A DNA stretch of 64,000 nucleotides from PR03 sp964353555. Its GTDB lineage: Bacteria > Myxococcota_A > UBA9160 > PR03. This document shows positions 29,246 to 38,124 of the stretch, one piece after another. The first letter of the stretch is position 1; each line of letters begins with the position of its first letter. The position numbers were made by a program, and so were the translations under genes. The stretch covers positions 16,163 to 80,162 of the forward strand of contig CAYGWM010000004.1 of assembly GCA_964353555.1 (NCBI GenBank), written 5' to 3'. Below the pieces are notes generated by a model, which saw nothing but the letters and a program-made list of their open reading frames with translations, was not told the origin of the DNA and searched no databases.

Positions 29246-29572
29246 TCAAGCGGTCAGCTTCTTCGCCATCTCCTCGTACACGGCCTTCGGTCGCGCGCTG
29301 GTGATCTGCTCGACGACCGTGCCGCCCTTGAACGCGAGAACAGTCGGGATCGCACGCACGCCGTAGCGCGCGGGCGTCGCCGGATTCTCGTCGACGTTCA
29401 TCTTCACGACCTTCACCCGACCGCCGTAGCTCGCGGCAAGCTCCGCGATGATCGGCGCGATGGCGCGGCACGGCGCGCACCACTCGGCCCAGAAGTCCAC
29501 GATCGTCGGCGTGTCCGAGTTCAGCACCTCGGTGTCGAAGTTCTGGTCGGTTACCTCTGCGACTGCTGCCAT
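29246..29572 (-). CDS. trxA: Thioredoxin
   Basis: A 108-residue thioredoxin. The redox site is FWAEWCAPCRAIAP (WCAPC rather than the enteric WCGPC), and the cis-Pro is in IRAIPTVLAFKGG. It reduces disulfides in the cytoplasm. The ATG at 29572 has GAGGAG-like sequence upstream and lies within the end of the rhodanese-like gene (22-nt overlap), so the two are coupled. Confidence 0.95.
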   Translation of the reverse strand: MAAVAEVTDQNFDTEVLNSDTPTIVDFWAEWCAPCRAIAPIIAELAASYGGRVKVVKMNVDENPATPARYGVRAIPTVLAFKGGTVVEQITSARPKAVYEEMAKKLTA

Positions 29573-30048
29573 GGGTCGGTTCTCCTCGCGGGTTCGCGCT
29601 GGGTAGGTTTAGCGTGGGATGCGTTCGAGAGCCCCACTCGCGAATCGGGCGACGGCGCGTCCGGGTCTTGCTGGGATTCCGACCAGGCTCCGATGCCACC
29701 GCGCACGACCGAGACACGGGCGGCGCCGAGCCGGAGCAGTCGCGCGGCGAGCCGGCGTGCGGCCGCCTCGTCGTGGGCGATCACCAGGATCGGGCGCGCT
29801 TCGGCGAGCCACGCATTCGGTACCGACTCGCCGGGACCGAGCATCGCCGCCGCCCCGATGCGCGCGTCTGCGAACTCCGGGTCGCGCACCTGGACGAGCC
29901 GTGCTCGATCCTTTTCCAGCGAACGTGCCGCGGCCGAGACGTCGATCTCCGCAAAGCTGCGGCCGCCGCCGACGGCCGGACCGCCGGGGCCGCAAGAGGT
30001 CCCGCAGGCAAGAAAAAGGGCTGCAATGAGCGCCACGCGGACCGGCAC
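29551..30048 (-). CDS. Rhodanese-like domain lipoprotein lacking the catalytic Cys
   Basis: About 165 residues. The N-terminus VPVRVALIAALFLACG looks like a lipoprotein signal with a Cys after FLA. A rhodanese-like fold follows (SFAEIDVSAAARSLEK to VVRGGIGAWSE). The usual active-site Cys position reads VIAHDEAAAR, so no sulfurtransferase activity is expected. It probably sits in the envelope and may bind a protein or small anion. The start is one of two GTG codons (30048 or 30036). Coupling to trxA suggests a redox link. Confidence 0.65.
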   Translation of the reverse strand: MPVRVALIAALFLACGTSCGPGGPAVGGGRSFAEIDVSAAARSLEKDRARLVQVRDPEFADARIGAAAMLGPGESVPNAWLAEARPILVIAHDEAAARRLAARLLRLGAARVSVVRGGIGAWSESQQDPDAPSPDSRVGLSNASHAKPTQREPARRTDPWQQSQR

Positions 30049-30085
30049 GGGGCGCCAGCATAGCAGCGGAGATGGGGCGTCCGCG

Positions 30086-30114
30086 TTGACGCTCGACACC
30101 CTCGCCGGTATCTT
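30086..30114 (+). promoter_or_regulatory. Candidate promoter for gmhA
   Basis: TTGACG (30086-30091), 17-nt spacer, TATCTT (30109-30114), in the 163-nt divergent gap between the rhodanese-like gene and gmhA; leader about 90 nt. Confidence 0.5.
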
Positions 30115-30211
30115 TCGCGTCCTCGCATCCCCTCGGATTCTCGATGCTTTCAGGTTCCCAGCGAGGCTCCGCCGCCGTTCACTCTCCGCCGCCGCCCAGG
30201 TGGGAGGACCG

Positions 30212-30808
30212 ATGCCCGAAGACTCCGGCGACCCCGCAGCCCGCGTCCGCGCCATTTTCGAAGAGAGCGCGCGCGTGAAGCGTGCGCTGGCGGCCGAGTC
30301 GGCGGACGCGATCGTGCGCGGCGCCGAGCTGCTGGCCGCGTGCTTCCGCAGCGGCGGCAAGGCGTTGCTGTTCGGCAATGGCGGCTCGGCGGCCGACTCC
30401 CAGCACATCGCAGCCGAATGGTGCGGCCGACTCTCGCGCGAACGCATCGCGCTGCCGGCGATCGCGCTGACCGCGAACAGCTCCGACATCACCGCGCTCG
30501 GCAACGACTACGGCTTCGAGCGGGTCTTTGCACGCCTCATCGAGGCGCACGGTCGTCCGGGCGACATCGCGATCGCAATCTCCACCTCGGGCAATTCGCC
30601 CAACGTGCTGGCGGCCGTCGACGAGGCGCGCGCGCGCGGGCTGCGCACGATCGCGTGGACCGGTCGCGGGGGCGGCAAGCTCGCGAGCCGGGTCGAGCTC
30701 GCGCTGATCGTGCCGTCGGACGACACCCAGCGGATCCAGGAATCGCACATCGCGATCGGCCACGCGCTGGCGGAGCTCGTGGACGACGCACTGTTCCCGA
30801 AGCCGTGA
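30212..30808 (+). CDS. gmhA: Sedoheptulose 7-phosphate isomerase
   Basis: A 198-residue SIS-domain isomerase that makes D-glycero-D-manno-heptose 7-phosphate for the LPS inner core. Characteristic segments are LLFGNGGSAADSQHIAAEW, ALTANSSDITALGNDYGF, AISTSGNSPNVL and the C-terminal QESHIAIGHALAELVD with the metal-binding Glu/His. The ATG at 30212 has GGGAGG 4 nt upstream. A longer upstream frame has no homology. Partner heptose genes are not adjacent. Confidence 0.94.
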   Translation: MPEDSGDPAARVRAIFEESARVKRALAAESADAIVRGAELLAACFRSGGKALLFGNGGSAADSQHIAAEWCGRLSRERIALPAIALTANSSDITALGNDYGFERVFARLIEAHGRPGDIAIAISTSGNSPNVLAAVDEARARGLRTIAWTGRGGGKLASRVELALIVPSDDTQRIQESHIAIGHALAELVDDALFPKP

Positions 30809-30818
30809 GCCGCACGTC

Positions 30819-31790
30819 GTGAGGAAGACGCCGCCGCGCATCGACCGGAGCCGCGTCCGCACCGTGCCGGCGCGACGTCGTCCGAGCAAGGTGCAGCTCC
30901 GCGCCGAAGCGCGCCCGCATGCGAAGGGCGCCTCGTTCGCTGCGTTTCTCGACGCGCTGCCGGACCTGCTGGGCGCGCGCGATCTGCGCGACGCGATCGC
31001 CGCCGCCGCGCGTGCCCGCACGCGCGGTCGCCCGATCCTGTGGGGATTCGGTGCGCACGTGATCAAGGTCGGCCTCGCGCCGATCGTCGTCGATCTACTT
31101 GAACGCGGTTTCGTGTCGGGCATCCTGATGAACGGCGCCGGCTGCGTGCACGACCTCGAGTTGGCGATGATGGGCGCCACCTCGGAAGACGTCGCCCCCG
31201 CGCTCGATGACGGCAGCTTTGGCATGGCGCGCGAAACCGCCGAGCGGCTGAACGCGGCGATCGCGTCGGGCGCAGCCGACGGGATCGGCATGGGCGCCGC
31301 AATCGGCCGCGAGATCGCGCAAGGTCGCTATCCGCACCAACAGCGCTCGATCCTCGCGACCGCGTCGCGACTCGGTGTGCCCGTCACCGTGCACGTCGCG
31401 ATCGGGACCGACATCCACCACATGCACGCGAGCGCGGACGGCGCCGCGCTCGGCGCCACCAGCCATCGCGACTTCGAGACGCTGACGGGCCTCGTTGCGA
31501 TGCTCGAGGGTGGCGTGTACTTCAACGTCGGATCCGCGGTGATCCTGCCCGAGGTGTTCTTGAAGGCGATCGCGCTGGCGCGCAATCTCGGCCACCGCGT
31601 CGAGCGCTTGACGACGGTGAACCTCGACTTCATCCGCCAATACCGGCCGACGGTGAACGTCGTCGAACGGCCGACGCGGCTGGGCGGTCGCGGCATCTCG
31701 CTGATCGGCCAACATGAGATCCTGGTTCCGCTGCTCGCCGCCGGGCTCGTCGAGTCCGACACCACGAAGAAGCGAAGGGGCACGCGATGA
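30819..31790 (+). CDS. Deoxyhypusine synthase-like protein of unknown function
   Basis: A 323-residue protein whose core suggests a Rossmann-type fold related to deoxyhypusine synthase (COG1899-like). GRPILWGFGAHVIKVGLAPIV and GFVSGILMNGAGCVHDLELAM fill the positions of the nucleotide-binding strands. GGVYFNVGSAVILPEVFLKAI parallels the C-terminal GGG-KH region of DHS, but the catalytic Lys motif is not evident. Bacteria lack eIF5A, so a hypusine role is unlikely; homospermidine-like or unrelated NAD chemistry is possible. GTG start 10 nt after gmhA; ATGA overlap with the macrodomain gene. Assignment is by pattern and tentative. Confidence 0.5.
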   Translation: MRKTPPRIDRSRVRTVPARRRPSKVQLRAEARPHAKGASFAAFLDALPDLLGARDLRDAIAAAARARTRGRPILWGFGAHVIKVGLAPIVVDLLERGFVSGILMNGAGCVHDLELAMMGATSEDVAPALDDGSFGMARETAERLNAAIASGAADGIGMGAAIGREIAQGRYPHQQRSILATASRLGVPVTVHVAIGTDIHHMHASADGAALGATSHRDFETLTGLVAMLEGGVYFNVGSAVILPEVFLKAIALARNLGHRVERLTTVNLDFIRQYRPTVNVVERPTRLGGRGISLIGQHEILVPLLAAGLVESDTTKKRRGTR

Positions 31791-32167
31791 GCGGCCGCAT
31801 CGTGATCCGCGAAGGCGCGCTCGAGGATGAGTCGGCCGACCTGGTCGTGCCGGCGACCTCGCTGCCCGAAGGCGCGGATCCCGAGCAGCGCGTGCGCGCT
31901 TGCTTCCGCGCCAGTCTCGACGCGGCACGCGAGCACGGCTGTCGCAGTGTTGCGGCGCCCGCACTCGGCGCCGTGCGCGGCGGACTCTCGCTGCAGCGCA
32001 GTGCCGAGATTCTGATCGAGGAGGCGCGCCGCCATTTCGCCGGCAAGACGGGCATCGAAGAGATCCGCTTCGTGCTCGACGGCGAGCCGAGCTACCGCGT
32101 CTTCGAGTCCGTGCAGGACGCCGCTCGCGTGGCCGAGCAGATGGAGCGCTTGCGCCAGCGTTCGTGA
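31787..32167 (+). CDS. Trimmed macrodomain-like protein
   Basis: A 126-residue protein. Its start (IVIREGALEDESADLVVPATS) aligns with the first strand and loop of macrodomains, and ASLDAAREHGCRSVAAPALGAVRGGLSLQRSA aligns with the later half (usual SIAFPAISTG...). The central part that carries the NAAN-x-L-x-GGGV ADP-ribose loop is missing. Ligand binding may therefore differ from classic ADP-ribose. Translationally coupled (4-nt overlap) to the DHS-like gene, which hints at a joint function around NAD or its derivatives. Confidence 0.6.
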   Translation: MSGRIVIREGALEDESADLVVPATSLPEGADPEQRVRACFRASLDAAREHGCRSVAAPALGAVRGGLSLQRSAEILIEEARRHFAGKTGIEEIRFVLDGEPSYRVFESVQDAARVAEQMERLRQRS

Positions 32168-32216
32168 CGCCCGGGTCGCTGGGCCTATCTTGAGATCGCG
32201 CGGAGACGAAACGCCT

Positions 32217-33011
32217 TTGACAGTCGAACTGTTCCACAGTACCGCGGCCTTGTATCTGCTCGCCGGACTCGCGGGAGTGCTCGGCATCGCGCTGCCCAAG
32301 GCGCGCTTCGGGCGCGCCGTGCCGTGGCTGCTGGCGGCCGGCGCGACGCTGCACGGCATCGCGTTGGCAAGACTCCACACGCTGCCGAATCCGCCTCAAT
32401 TGACGGATACGCCTTCGGCGATCTCGCTGGCGGCATGGCTGGCAGTGATCGTCAGCCTGCTGCTGCTGCGCAGCGGGCGACTCGAAGGGCTCGCGGTGCT
32501 GGTGTCGCCGCTCGCGTTCCTCAGCGTCTTCTACGGGAGCCTCACGCTGTACGGGAACGCACCCGCGGCAGCGTCCGAAGCCGGATCGTGGCCGCACCTG
32601 CACGTGATCTTCGCCAGCGCCGGCCTGGCACTGCTCGGCGTCGCAGGACTCGCCGGCATGCTCTTCCTCGCCGAAGACCGTGCGCTGAAGGCCAAGCGGG
32701 CGCCGTCGCTGCGGCGGGGTCTGCCGTCGCTCGAAGCGCTCGATCGCGTGAACGCGATGACGCTCGCCGCCGGTTTCCCGCTGCTCAGCTGCGGCGTCGT
32801 CGCCGGCATGTTGTGGACACAGGGCGAGACGGGACACCTTTTCGTCGGCGGTGCCCACGCGGTGTGGTCGTTGATCGCCTGGGCGATCTACCTGGCGCTC
32901 GTCATCGCGCGTTTCGTCGCCGGACGGCGCGGTCGCGAAGCAGCGGCTTGCGCGGCGGTCGGCTTCGCGTTCCTGCTCTTCGTCGTGATCGGCGTCGGAG
33001 CCGTCGTGTGA
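32217..33011 (+). CDS. HemX/CcsA-type integral membrane protein
   Basis: About 264 residues with eight predicted spans, of the CcsA/HemX cytochrome-c-assembly superfamily. The haem-handling segment reads GSWPHLHVIFASAG, with the conserved His pair region. It overlaps hemA by 4 nt, the usual place of hemX, whose product modulates glutamyl-tRNA reductase levels or haem handling. The start may be TTG 32217 (GGAG 11 nt upstream) or TTG 32190. Confidence 0.75.
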   Translation: MTVELFHSTAALYLLAGLAGVLGIALPKARFGRAVPWLLAAGATLHGIALARLHTLPNPPQLTDTPSAISLAAWLAVIVSLLLLRSGRLEGLAVLVSPLAFLSVFYGSLTLYGNAPAAASEAGSWPHLHVIFASAGLALLGVAGLAGMLFLAEDRALKAKRAPSLRRGLPSLEALDRVNAMTLAAGFPLLSCGVVAGMLWTQGETGHLFVGGAHAVWSLIAWAIYLALVIARFVAGRRGREAAACAAVGFAFLLFVVIGVGAVV

Positions 33012-34348
33012 AGATCCTGCTGGTCGGCATGAACCATCGCACCGCACCGGTCGAGGTGCGCGAGCGCTTCGCGGTCGGCGACCCGCTGCCGTGGCTCGCA
33101 AAGCTCGTGGATTCGCCCGAGATCGACGAGGCGGTGCTCGTCTCGACCTGCAACCGCGTCGAGGTGATCGCCGCGGCCCAGAGCCTCGACGCGGGCCGGC
33201 ACCGCTTGCGCTCGTTCTTCCACCGCGAGCTCGGGCAAGCGGCGCCGTTGCCGCAACACCGCTCGGAGAGCGCGGTCCTCTACGAGCACGTCGACAGCGA
33301 CGCGGTGCGCCATCTGTTCCGCGTCGCCGCGTCGATCGACTCGCTGGTCGTGGGCGAGCCGCAGATCCTCGGTCAGGTGAAGGAGGCGTACCGGGTCGCG
33401 GCGGAAGGCGGCGTCTGCGGTCCGCTGCTGAATCGCCTGTTTGCGAGCGCGTTCGCTTCCGCCAAGCGCGTGCGCAGCGAAACGCAGATCGCATTGCGAC
33501 CGGTCTCGATGGCGCGCGTCGCCGTCGATCTCGCCCGCCAGATCTTCGAGACGCTCGAAGACAAGCACGCGCTGCTGGTGGGCGCGGGCGACATGATCGA
33601 AGCGGCGCTGGTCGCGCTGCGCGGCGCCGGGCTCGCCGGCGTCTCGGTCGTGAACCGCACGCCCGAACGCGCCAGCGAACTCGCGGCGCGTTTCGGCGCC
33701 AGCGCCCACGGCCTCGACGAGCTGCCGCGCTTGCTCGCCGCGTCGGACGTGGTGCTCACGTCGATCGGCGTCGATCGCCCGCTGCTCGACGCGCCGCTCT
33801 TCGAGGAGGCGCTGCGCGCGCGGCGGCGGCGGCCGATCTTCGCGATCGACCTCGGCGTGCCGCGCAACATCGACCCCGCCGTGAACCAGCTCGACGACGT
33901 CTATCTCTACGACGTCGACGACCTCGGCGGCGTCGCGGAAGCCAACGCCGAAGAGCGACGCCGGGAGACTCTGCGCGCCGAAGCGATCGTGCAGGAAGAG
34001 GTCGAGCGCTGGAGCGGCTGGCTCTCGGCGCTGCACGCGGTACCGACGATCCGGCGGCTGCGCGCGCGCGCCGAGTCGATCCGCCAGGGCGAGCTCGACA
34101 AGGTTGCGGTGAAGCTCGGTCTCGACGAAACGCAGCAACGCGGCGTCGAGGCGCTGACGCGCGCCGTCGTGAACAAGCTGCTGCACGCGCCGGTCTCGCG
34201 GTTGCGCGAACAAGCCGAGCGCGAGGGTGGTCTCGCATACCTCGAAGCCGCAAAGGTGCTCTTTGCGCTCGACGATCCCAGCGCTCCGGGTGCCGACGCG
34301 GACCTGGTCGCGGACGAGGCACGCGGCGATGACGAGTCGTCGTCGTGA
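33008..34348 (+). CDS. hemA: Glutamyl-tRNA reductase
   Basis: A 446-residue HemA. It reduces Glu-tRNA to glutamate-1-semialdehyde, the committed step of C5 haem synthesis. The active-site Cys is in LVSTCNRVEV, and the N-terminus ILLVGMNHRTAPVEVRERF is diagnostic. The NADPH domain is HALLVGAGDMIEAA with VVNRTPERA. The C-terminal dimerisation helix is present. GTG start overlaps hemX; 4-nt overlap with hemC. Confidence 0.96.
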   Translation: MKILLVGMNHRTAPVEVRERFAVGDPLPWLAKLVDSPEIDEAVLVSTCNRVEVIAAAQSLDAGRHRLRSFFHRELGQAAPLPQHRSESAVLYEHVDSDAVRHLFRVAASIDSLVVGEPQILGQVKEAYRVAAEGGVCGPLLNRLFASAFASAKRVRSETQIALRPVSMARVAVDLARQIFETLEDKHALLVGAGDMIEAALVALRGAGLAGVSVVNRTPERASELAARFGASAHGLDELPRLLAASDVVLTSIGVDRPLLDAPLFEEALRARRRRPIFAIDLGVPRNIDPAVNQLDDVYLYDVDDLGGVAEANAEERRRETLRAEAIVQEEVERWSGWLSALHAVPTIRRLRARAESIRQGELDKVAVKLGLDETQQRGVEALTRAVVNKLLHAPVSRLREQAEREGGLAYLEAAKVLFALDDPSAPGADADLVADEARGDDESSS

Positions 34349-35271
34349 AGCGTTTGCGCCTCGCGACGCGCGGATCTCAGCTTGCGCTGGCGCAGTCCGG
34401 TTGGGTCGCGCGACGTGTGGAAGCGAAGCTCGGCATCGCGGTCGAGCTGGTGACGGTGCGCACCAGCGGTGACCGCCTCGCCGATGTGTCGCTCGCGAAG
34501 ATCGGCGGCAAGGGTCTCTTCGTCAAAGAGATCGAGGAGGCGCTGCAGCAAGCTCGCGCCGATCTCGCCGTGCACAGCGCGAAGGATCTGCCCGCGCGGA
34601 TTGCCGAAGGCCTGGTGCTTGCCGCCTTCCCGGAACGCGGCGATGCGCGCGACGCGTTGGTGGCGCGCGAGGCGGGCTGGCATCTGCTCGGGCTGCCACA
34701 CGGTGCGCGCGTCGGCACCGGCAGCGCGCGTCGTCGCGCACAACTCTGCGCGCTGCGACCCGACCTCGAAGTCGTCGCGCTGCGCGGCAACGTCACGACC
34801 CGACTCGAGCGTCTGACCGAACAGCGCTTCGACGCGGTGATCCTCGCCTGTGCGGGCCTCGATCGCCTCGATCTCGGCGGGCGGATCCACGAGCGCGTGT
34901 CCGCCGATCTGATGCTTCCCGCGGTGGGGCAGGGCGTGCTCGCGATCGAAGCGCGGTCCGGCGAAGCGCTCGCGGCCGATCTCGGCGCGCTCAGCGATCC
35001 GCCGACCGCGCGCGCGATCGCTGCGGAGCGCGCGTTCCTGGCGCGCCTCGAAGGCGACTGCAACGTGCCGCTTGCGGCGTTCGCAGAGCCGCAGCGCGAC
35101 GGCACGCTGCGGCTGCGCGGGATGGTGCTCAGCGCGGACGGTGCACGGGTTGCGCAGCTCGAGGCGCGGGGCGCGGATCCTGTGGCGCTCGGCATTGCCG
35201 TCGCGGAAGCGGTGCTCGCGAAGGGTGGCGCCGAGATCCTCGCCGAACTGCGTCGCGAAGTGGCGTCGTGA
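34345..35271 (+). CDS. hemC: Hydroxymethylbilane synthase (porphobilinogen deaminase)
   Basis: A 308-residue HemC. It polymerises four porphobilinogens. RLRLATRGSQLALAQ-like start, the catalytic Asp in DLAVHSAKDLPA, Arg-rich cofactor loop GTGSARRRAQL and the dipyrromethane attachment Cys in LEGDCNVPLAAFA are all present. GTG start; 4-nt overlaps on both sides show tight coupling in the hem operon. Confidence 0.96.
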   Translation: MKRLRLATRGSQLALAQSGWVARRVEAKLGIAVELVTVRTSGDRLADVSLAKIGGKGLFVKEIEEALQQARADLAVHSAKDLPARIAEGLVLAAFPERGDARDALVAREAGWHLLGLPHGARVGTGSARRRAQLCALRPDLEVVALRGNVTTRLERLTEQRFDAVILACAGLDRLDLGGRIHERVSADLMLPAVGQGVLAIEARSGEALAADLGALSDPPTARAIAAERAFLARLEGDCNVPLAAFAEPQRDGTLRLRGMVLSADGARVAQLEARGADPVALGIAVAEAVLAKGGAEILAELRREVAS

Positions 35272-36818
35272 GCGACGCGCCGCGCGGCCGCGTGCTGCTC
35301 GTCGGCGCCGGTCCCGGCGATCCCGACCTGATCACACTGCGCGGCGCCGAAGCGTTGCGCCGCGCCGACGTCGTCGTCTACGACTCGCTGGTGGCGCGCG
35401 AACTGCTCGACCTCGCGCCCGCCCATGCCGAGCGCATCGACGTCGGCAAGCGCAGTCACGACAGTCTCGTCAGCACGCAACAGGCGATCAACGAGCTGCT
35501 GATCCTGCACGCGCGTGCGGGCCAACTGGTGGTGCGCCTCAAGGGCGGCGATCCATTCGTGTTTGGTCGCGGCGGCGAGGAGGCGAGCGCGTGTCGCGAA
35601 GCCGGCGTGCCGTTCGAAGTCGTGCCGGGTGTCACGTCGGCGCTCGCCGCGCCGGCGTTCGCCGGCATTCCGGTGACGGACCGGCGTTACGCGGGCTCGG
35701 TCGCCGTCGTCACCGGACACCGCGATCCGGGCCGCCCGTGGACGTCGATCCGCTGGGACAAGATCGCGACTGGCGCCGATACGCTCGTCGTGGTGATGGG
35801 CATGCGCAACCTCGAGAAGATCGTCGAAGCGCTGCTCGAACACGGACGCGCGCCCGAGACGCCCGCCGCCGTCGTGATGGAAGGCGGAACGCCGCGCCAA
35901 CGCGTCGTCGAGGCGCCGCTTGCCGAGCTGGCGTTGCGCGTTCGCGAGGCGGAAATGACGGCGCCTGCGGTGATCGTGGTGGGCGACGTCGTGCGACTGC
36001 GCGCGCAGCTCGCCTGGTGGGAGTCCGGGCCGCTCTTCGGCAAGCGCGTGCTGGTGACGCGCGCGGCGGATCAGGCGGCCGATCTGGTCGCCGTATTGCG
36101 CGAGATGGGTGCGGAACCGTGCTGCGTTCCGATGACCGAGACGAAGGTTTTCGAGGACGAGCGCTTCGCCGCGGCGCTGCGTGCGCTCGATCAATACGAC
36201 GCGATCGTCTTCACCAGCGCCAACGCGGTGCGCGCGCTCGGCGAGCGACTCGTCGCACACGGCCGGCCGCCCGCGCAGTTGCGCACGCGCGTGCTGTGCG
36301 TCGGCCCCGGCACCGCCAGCGCGGCGCGTCGCGCGGGCTTCGCGGCGCCGGAAGTGCCTGCCTCGCGCTACGACGCCGAGTCGCTTGCGCAAGCCGTGCG
36401 CGACGTGCTGCCGCCCGCCGGTCGCCGCTTGCTGTTCCCGTGCGGATCGCTCTCGCGACCGACGTTGCCGCAGAGCCTGCGCGAGGCCGGTGCGCGCGTC
36501 GACGAAGTGATCGTGTATGCGACCGCGCCGGCAGAGGTGGACGTCGCGCAGCTGCGCACCGCGCTGGTGGCGGGCGAAGTCGATGCGCTCACCTTCGCGA
36601 GCCCTTCGGCAGTGCGTCGCTTTGCCGCGTGTCTCGATGAGGCGTCGCGTGCGGCGGCGTCGCGCGCGGTCGTCGCGGCGATCGGCACGGTGACGGCGGA
36701 GGCGCTCGGCGAGGTCGGCCTGCCGGCGCAAGTGATTCCCGAGCGCGCCGGTGCGCGCGCGCTGGTCGAAGCGCTCGCCCGCCACTTTGCGGCGCGCGTG
36801 CGAGGAGTGGAGGCATGA
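35268..36818 (+). CDS. cobA-hemD: Uroporphyrinogen-III methyltransferase / uroporphyrinogen-III synthase fusion
   Basis: A 516-residue bifunctional protein. The SUMT domain (1-250) has VGAGPGDPDLITLRGAEAL, VVRLKGGDPFVFGRGGEE and VTSALAAPAFAGIPVT. It methylates uroporphyrinogen III towards sirohaem, B12 and haem d1. The HemD domain (260-510) starts GKRVLVTRAADQAADLV and includes AIVFTSANAVRAL and ALTFASPSAVRRFA. The fusion is common in Firmicutes and delta lineages. GTG start; overlap with hemB 4 nt. Confidence 0.94.
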   Translation: MSDAPRGRVLLVGAGPGDPDLITLRGAEALRRADVVVYDSLVARELLDLAPAHAERIDVGKRSHDSLVSTQQAINELLILHARAGQLVVRLKGGDPFVFGRGGEEASACREAGVPFEVVPGVTSALAAPAFAGIPVTDRRYAGSVAVVTGHRDPGRPWTSIRWDKIATGADTLVVVMGMRNLEKIVEALLEHGRAPETPAAVVMEGGTPRQRVVEAPLAELALRVREAEMTAPAVIVVGDVVRLRAQLAWWESGPLFGKRVLVTRAADQAADLVAVLREMGAEPCCVPMTETKVFEDERFAAALRALDQYDAIVFTSANAVRALGERLVAHGRPPAQLRTRVLCVGPGTASAARRAGFAAPEVPASRYDAESLAQAVRDVLPPAGRRLLFPCGSLSRPTLPQSLREAGARVDEVIVYATAPAEVDVAQLRTALVAGEVDALTFASPSAVRRFAACLDEASRAAASRAVVAAIGTVTAEALGEVGLPAQVIPERAGARALVEALARHFAARVRGVEA

Positions 36819-37789
36819 GTTTTCCGACGGTGCGGATGCGGCGGATGCGACGCAGCGACGCGTTGCGGCGATTGGTCCGCGAGACGCGCCTTTCGCGCGA
36901 CGACCTGGTTCTCCCGCTCTTTGCGGTGCCCGGCAGCGGCGTGCGCGAGGCCGTCACTTCGATGCCAGGCGTGTTCCGGCTCTCGGCCGACCAGATCGCG
37001 GAGGAGGCGAAGGCCGTCGCGGATCTCGGCATTCCCGCGGTCATCCTGTTCGGGATTCCCGAACAGAAGGACGCGCGCGGCTCGGGCGCCGACGCCGCCG
37101 ATGGAATCGTGCAGCGCGCGATTGTTGCAGCGAAGCGCGCCACGCCGGAGCTGTGCGTGATCACCGACGTGTGCCTCTGCGAGTACACCGATCACGGACA
37201 CTGCGGTCTGCTCGACGGTGAGGAAGTCGCCAACGATCCGAGCCTCGAACGGCTCGCCGCCACAGCGCTCTCGCACGCACGCGCCGGCGCCGACATCGTG
37301 GCGCCCTCGGACATGATGGACGGCCGCGTCGCCGCGATCAGGGCAAAGCTCGACGCCGCGCACTTCCAGTCGATCCCGATCCTCGCGTATGCCGCGAAGT
37401 ACGCGAGCGCGTTCTACGGCCCGTTCCGCGAAGCCGCCGAGAGCACGCCCGCGTTCGGCGATCGCCGCGGCTACCAGATGGATCCGCCCAACCAGCGCGA
37501 GGCGCTGCGCGAGATGCAGCTCGATCTCGACGAGGGCGCCGACATGCTGATGGTGAAGCCCGCGATCCCGTATCTCGACGTGCTCGCTGAAGCGCGCCGG
37601 CGCTTCGACGTCCCGCTCGCCGCCTATCACGTGTCCGGCGAGTACGCGATGCTGATGGCCGCCGCCGAACGCGGCTGGCTCGATGGCCCGCGCGCGATGC
37701 TGGAGTCGCTCGTTGCGATCAAGCGCGCCGGTGCGGATTTCATCTTGACCTACGCAGCCAAGGACATCGCGGCGCGCCTCGCGTCGTGA
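36815..37789 (+). CDS. hemB: Delta-aminolevulinic acid dehydratase (porphobilinogen synthase)
   Basis: A 324-residue HemB. Zinc-type active site with the Cys cluster DVCLCEYTDHGHCG, Schiff-base lysines in ILAYAAKYASAFYGPF and MLMVKPAIPYLD, and PSDMMDGRVAAIR. It condenses two ALA into porphobilinogen. It is the last gene of the hem operon, which runs hemX-A-C-D-B and lacks hemL and later steps. A dispersed repeat follows the stop. Confidence 0.96.
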   Translation: MSFPTVRMRRMRRSDALRRLVRETRLSRDDLVLPLFAVPGSGVREAVTSMPGVFRLSADQIAEEAKAVADLGIPAVILFGIPEQKDARGSGADAADGIVQRAIVAAKRATPELCVITDVCLCEYTDHGHCGLLDGEEVANDPSLERLAATALSHARAGADIVAPSDMMDGRVAAIRAKLDAAHFQSIPILAYAAKYASAFYGPFREAAESTPAFGDRRGYQMDPPNQREALREMQLDLDEGADMLMVKPAIPYLDVLAEARRRFDVPLAAYHVSGEYAMLMAAAERGWLDGPRAMLESLVAIKRAGADFILTYAAKDIAARLAS

Positions 37790-37806
37790 AAGGCGCTCCT
37801 GGCGCC

Positions 37807-37841
37807 GCGCAGCGAGCCAGAGGCGAGCGAAGTTCATCAGG
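37807..37841 (+). repeat. Dispersed intergenic repeat, copy C
   Basis: GCGCAGCGAGCCAGAGGCGAGCG then AAGTTCATCAGG, 17 nt after the hemB stop and just before the ribosome-binding site of the next gene. Almost identical to copy B. Confidence 0.6.
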
Positions 37842-37857
37842 ACGAGGGGGAAATCGC

Positions 37858-38031
37858 GTGGCGCTTCTCTACAAAGTGATCGAGACCAGTAACGTCGCGG
37901 ACGATGAACTCGAGCGCATCCTGAACGAATGGGTCGCGCAGGGCTGGAGCTTCGAAGGCTTCCACTTCGCGATGCGCGAGAACTCGAAACGGCCATCGAT
38001 GGCGTTCGTGACGTTCACGCGCGAGAGCTAG
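37858..38031 (+). CDS. Small DUF4177-like protein
   Basis: 57 residues beginning VALLYKVIETSNVADDELERILNEWVAQGW. The pattern of YKV, a spaced LNEW-x-x-x-GW and a following strand fits the small DUF4177 family, whose role is unknown. GTG start at 37858 with GAGGGGG about 8 nt upstream; the open frame extends upstream through the repeat but that part is not conserved. Confidence 0.6.
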   Translation: MALLYKVIETSNVADDELERILNEWVAQGWSFEGFHFAMRENSKRPSMAFVTFTRES

Positions 38032-38124
38032 CCCGTTCGTGGGGCGAAGTGCCGCATCTCCAGTTTGCTGTGAGGCGTAGTGCCCGATTCGGGTGCGCGT
38101 CAGCGCCGCACCGCCGGCGCCAAG

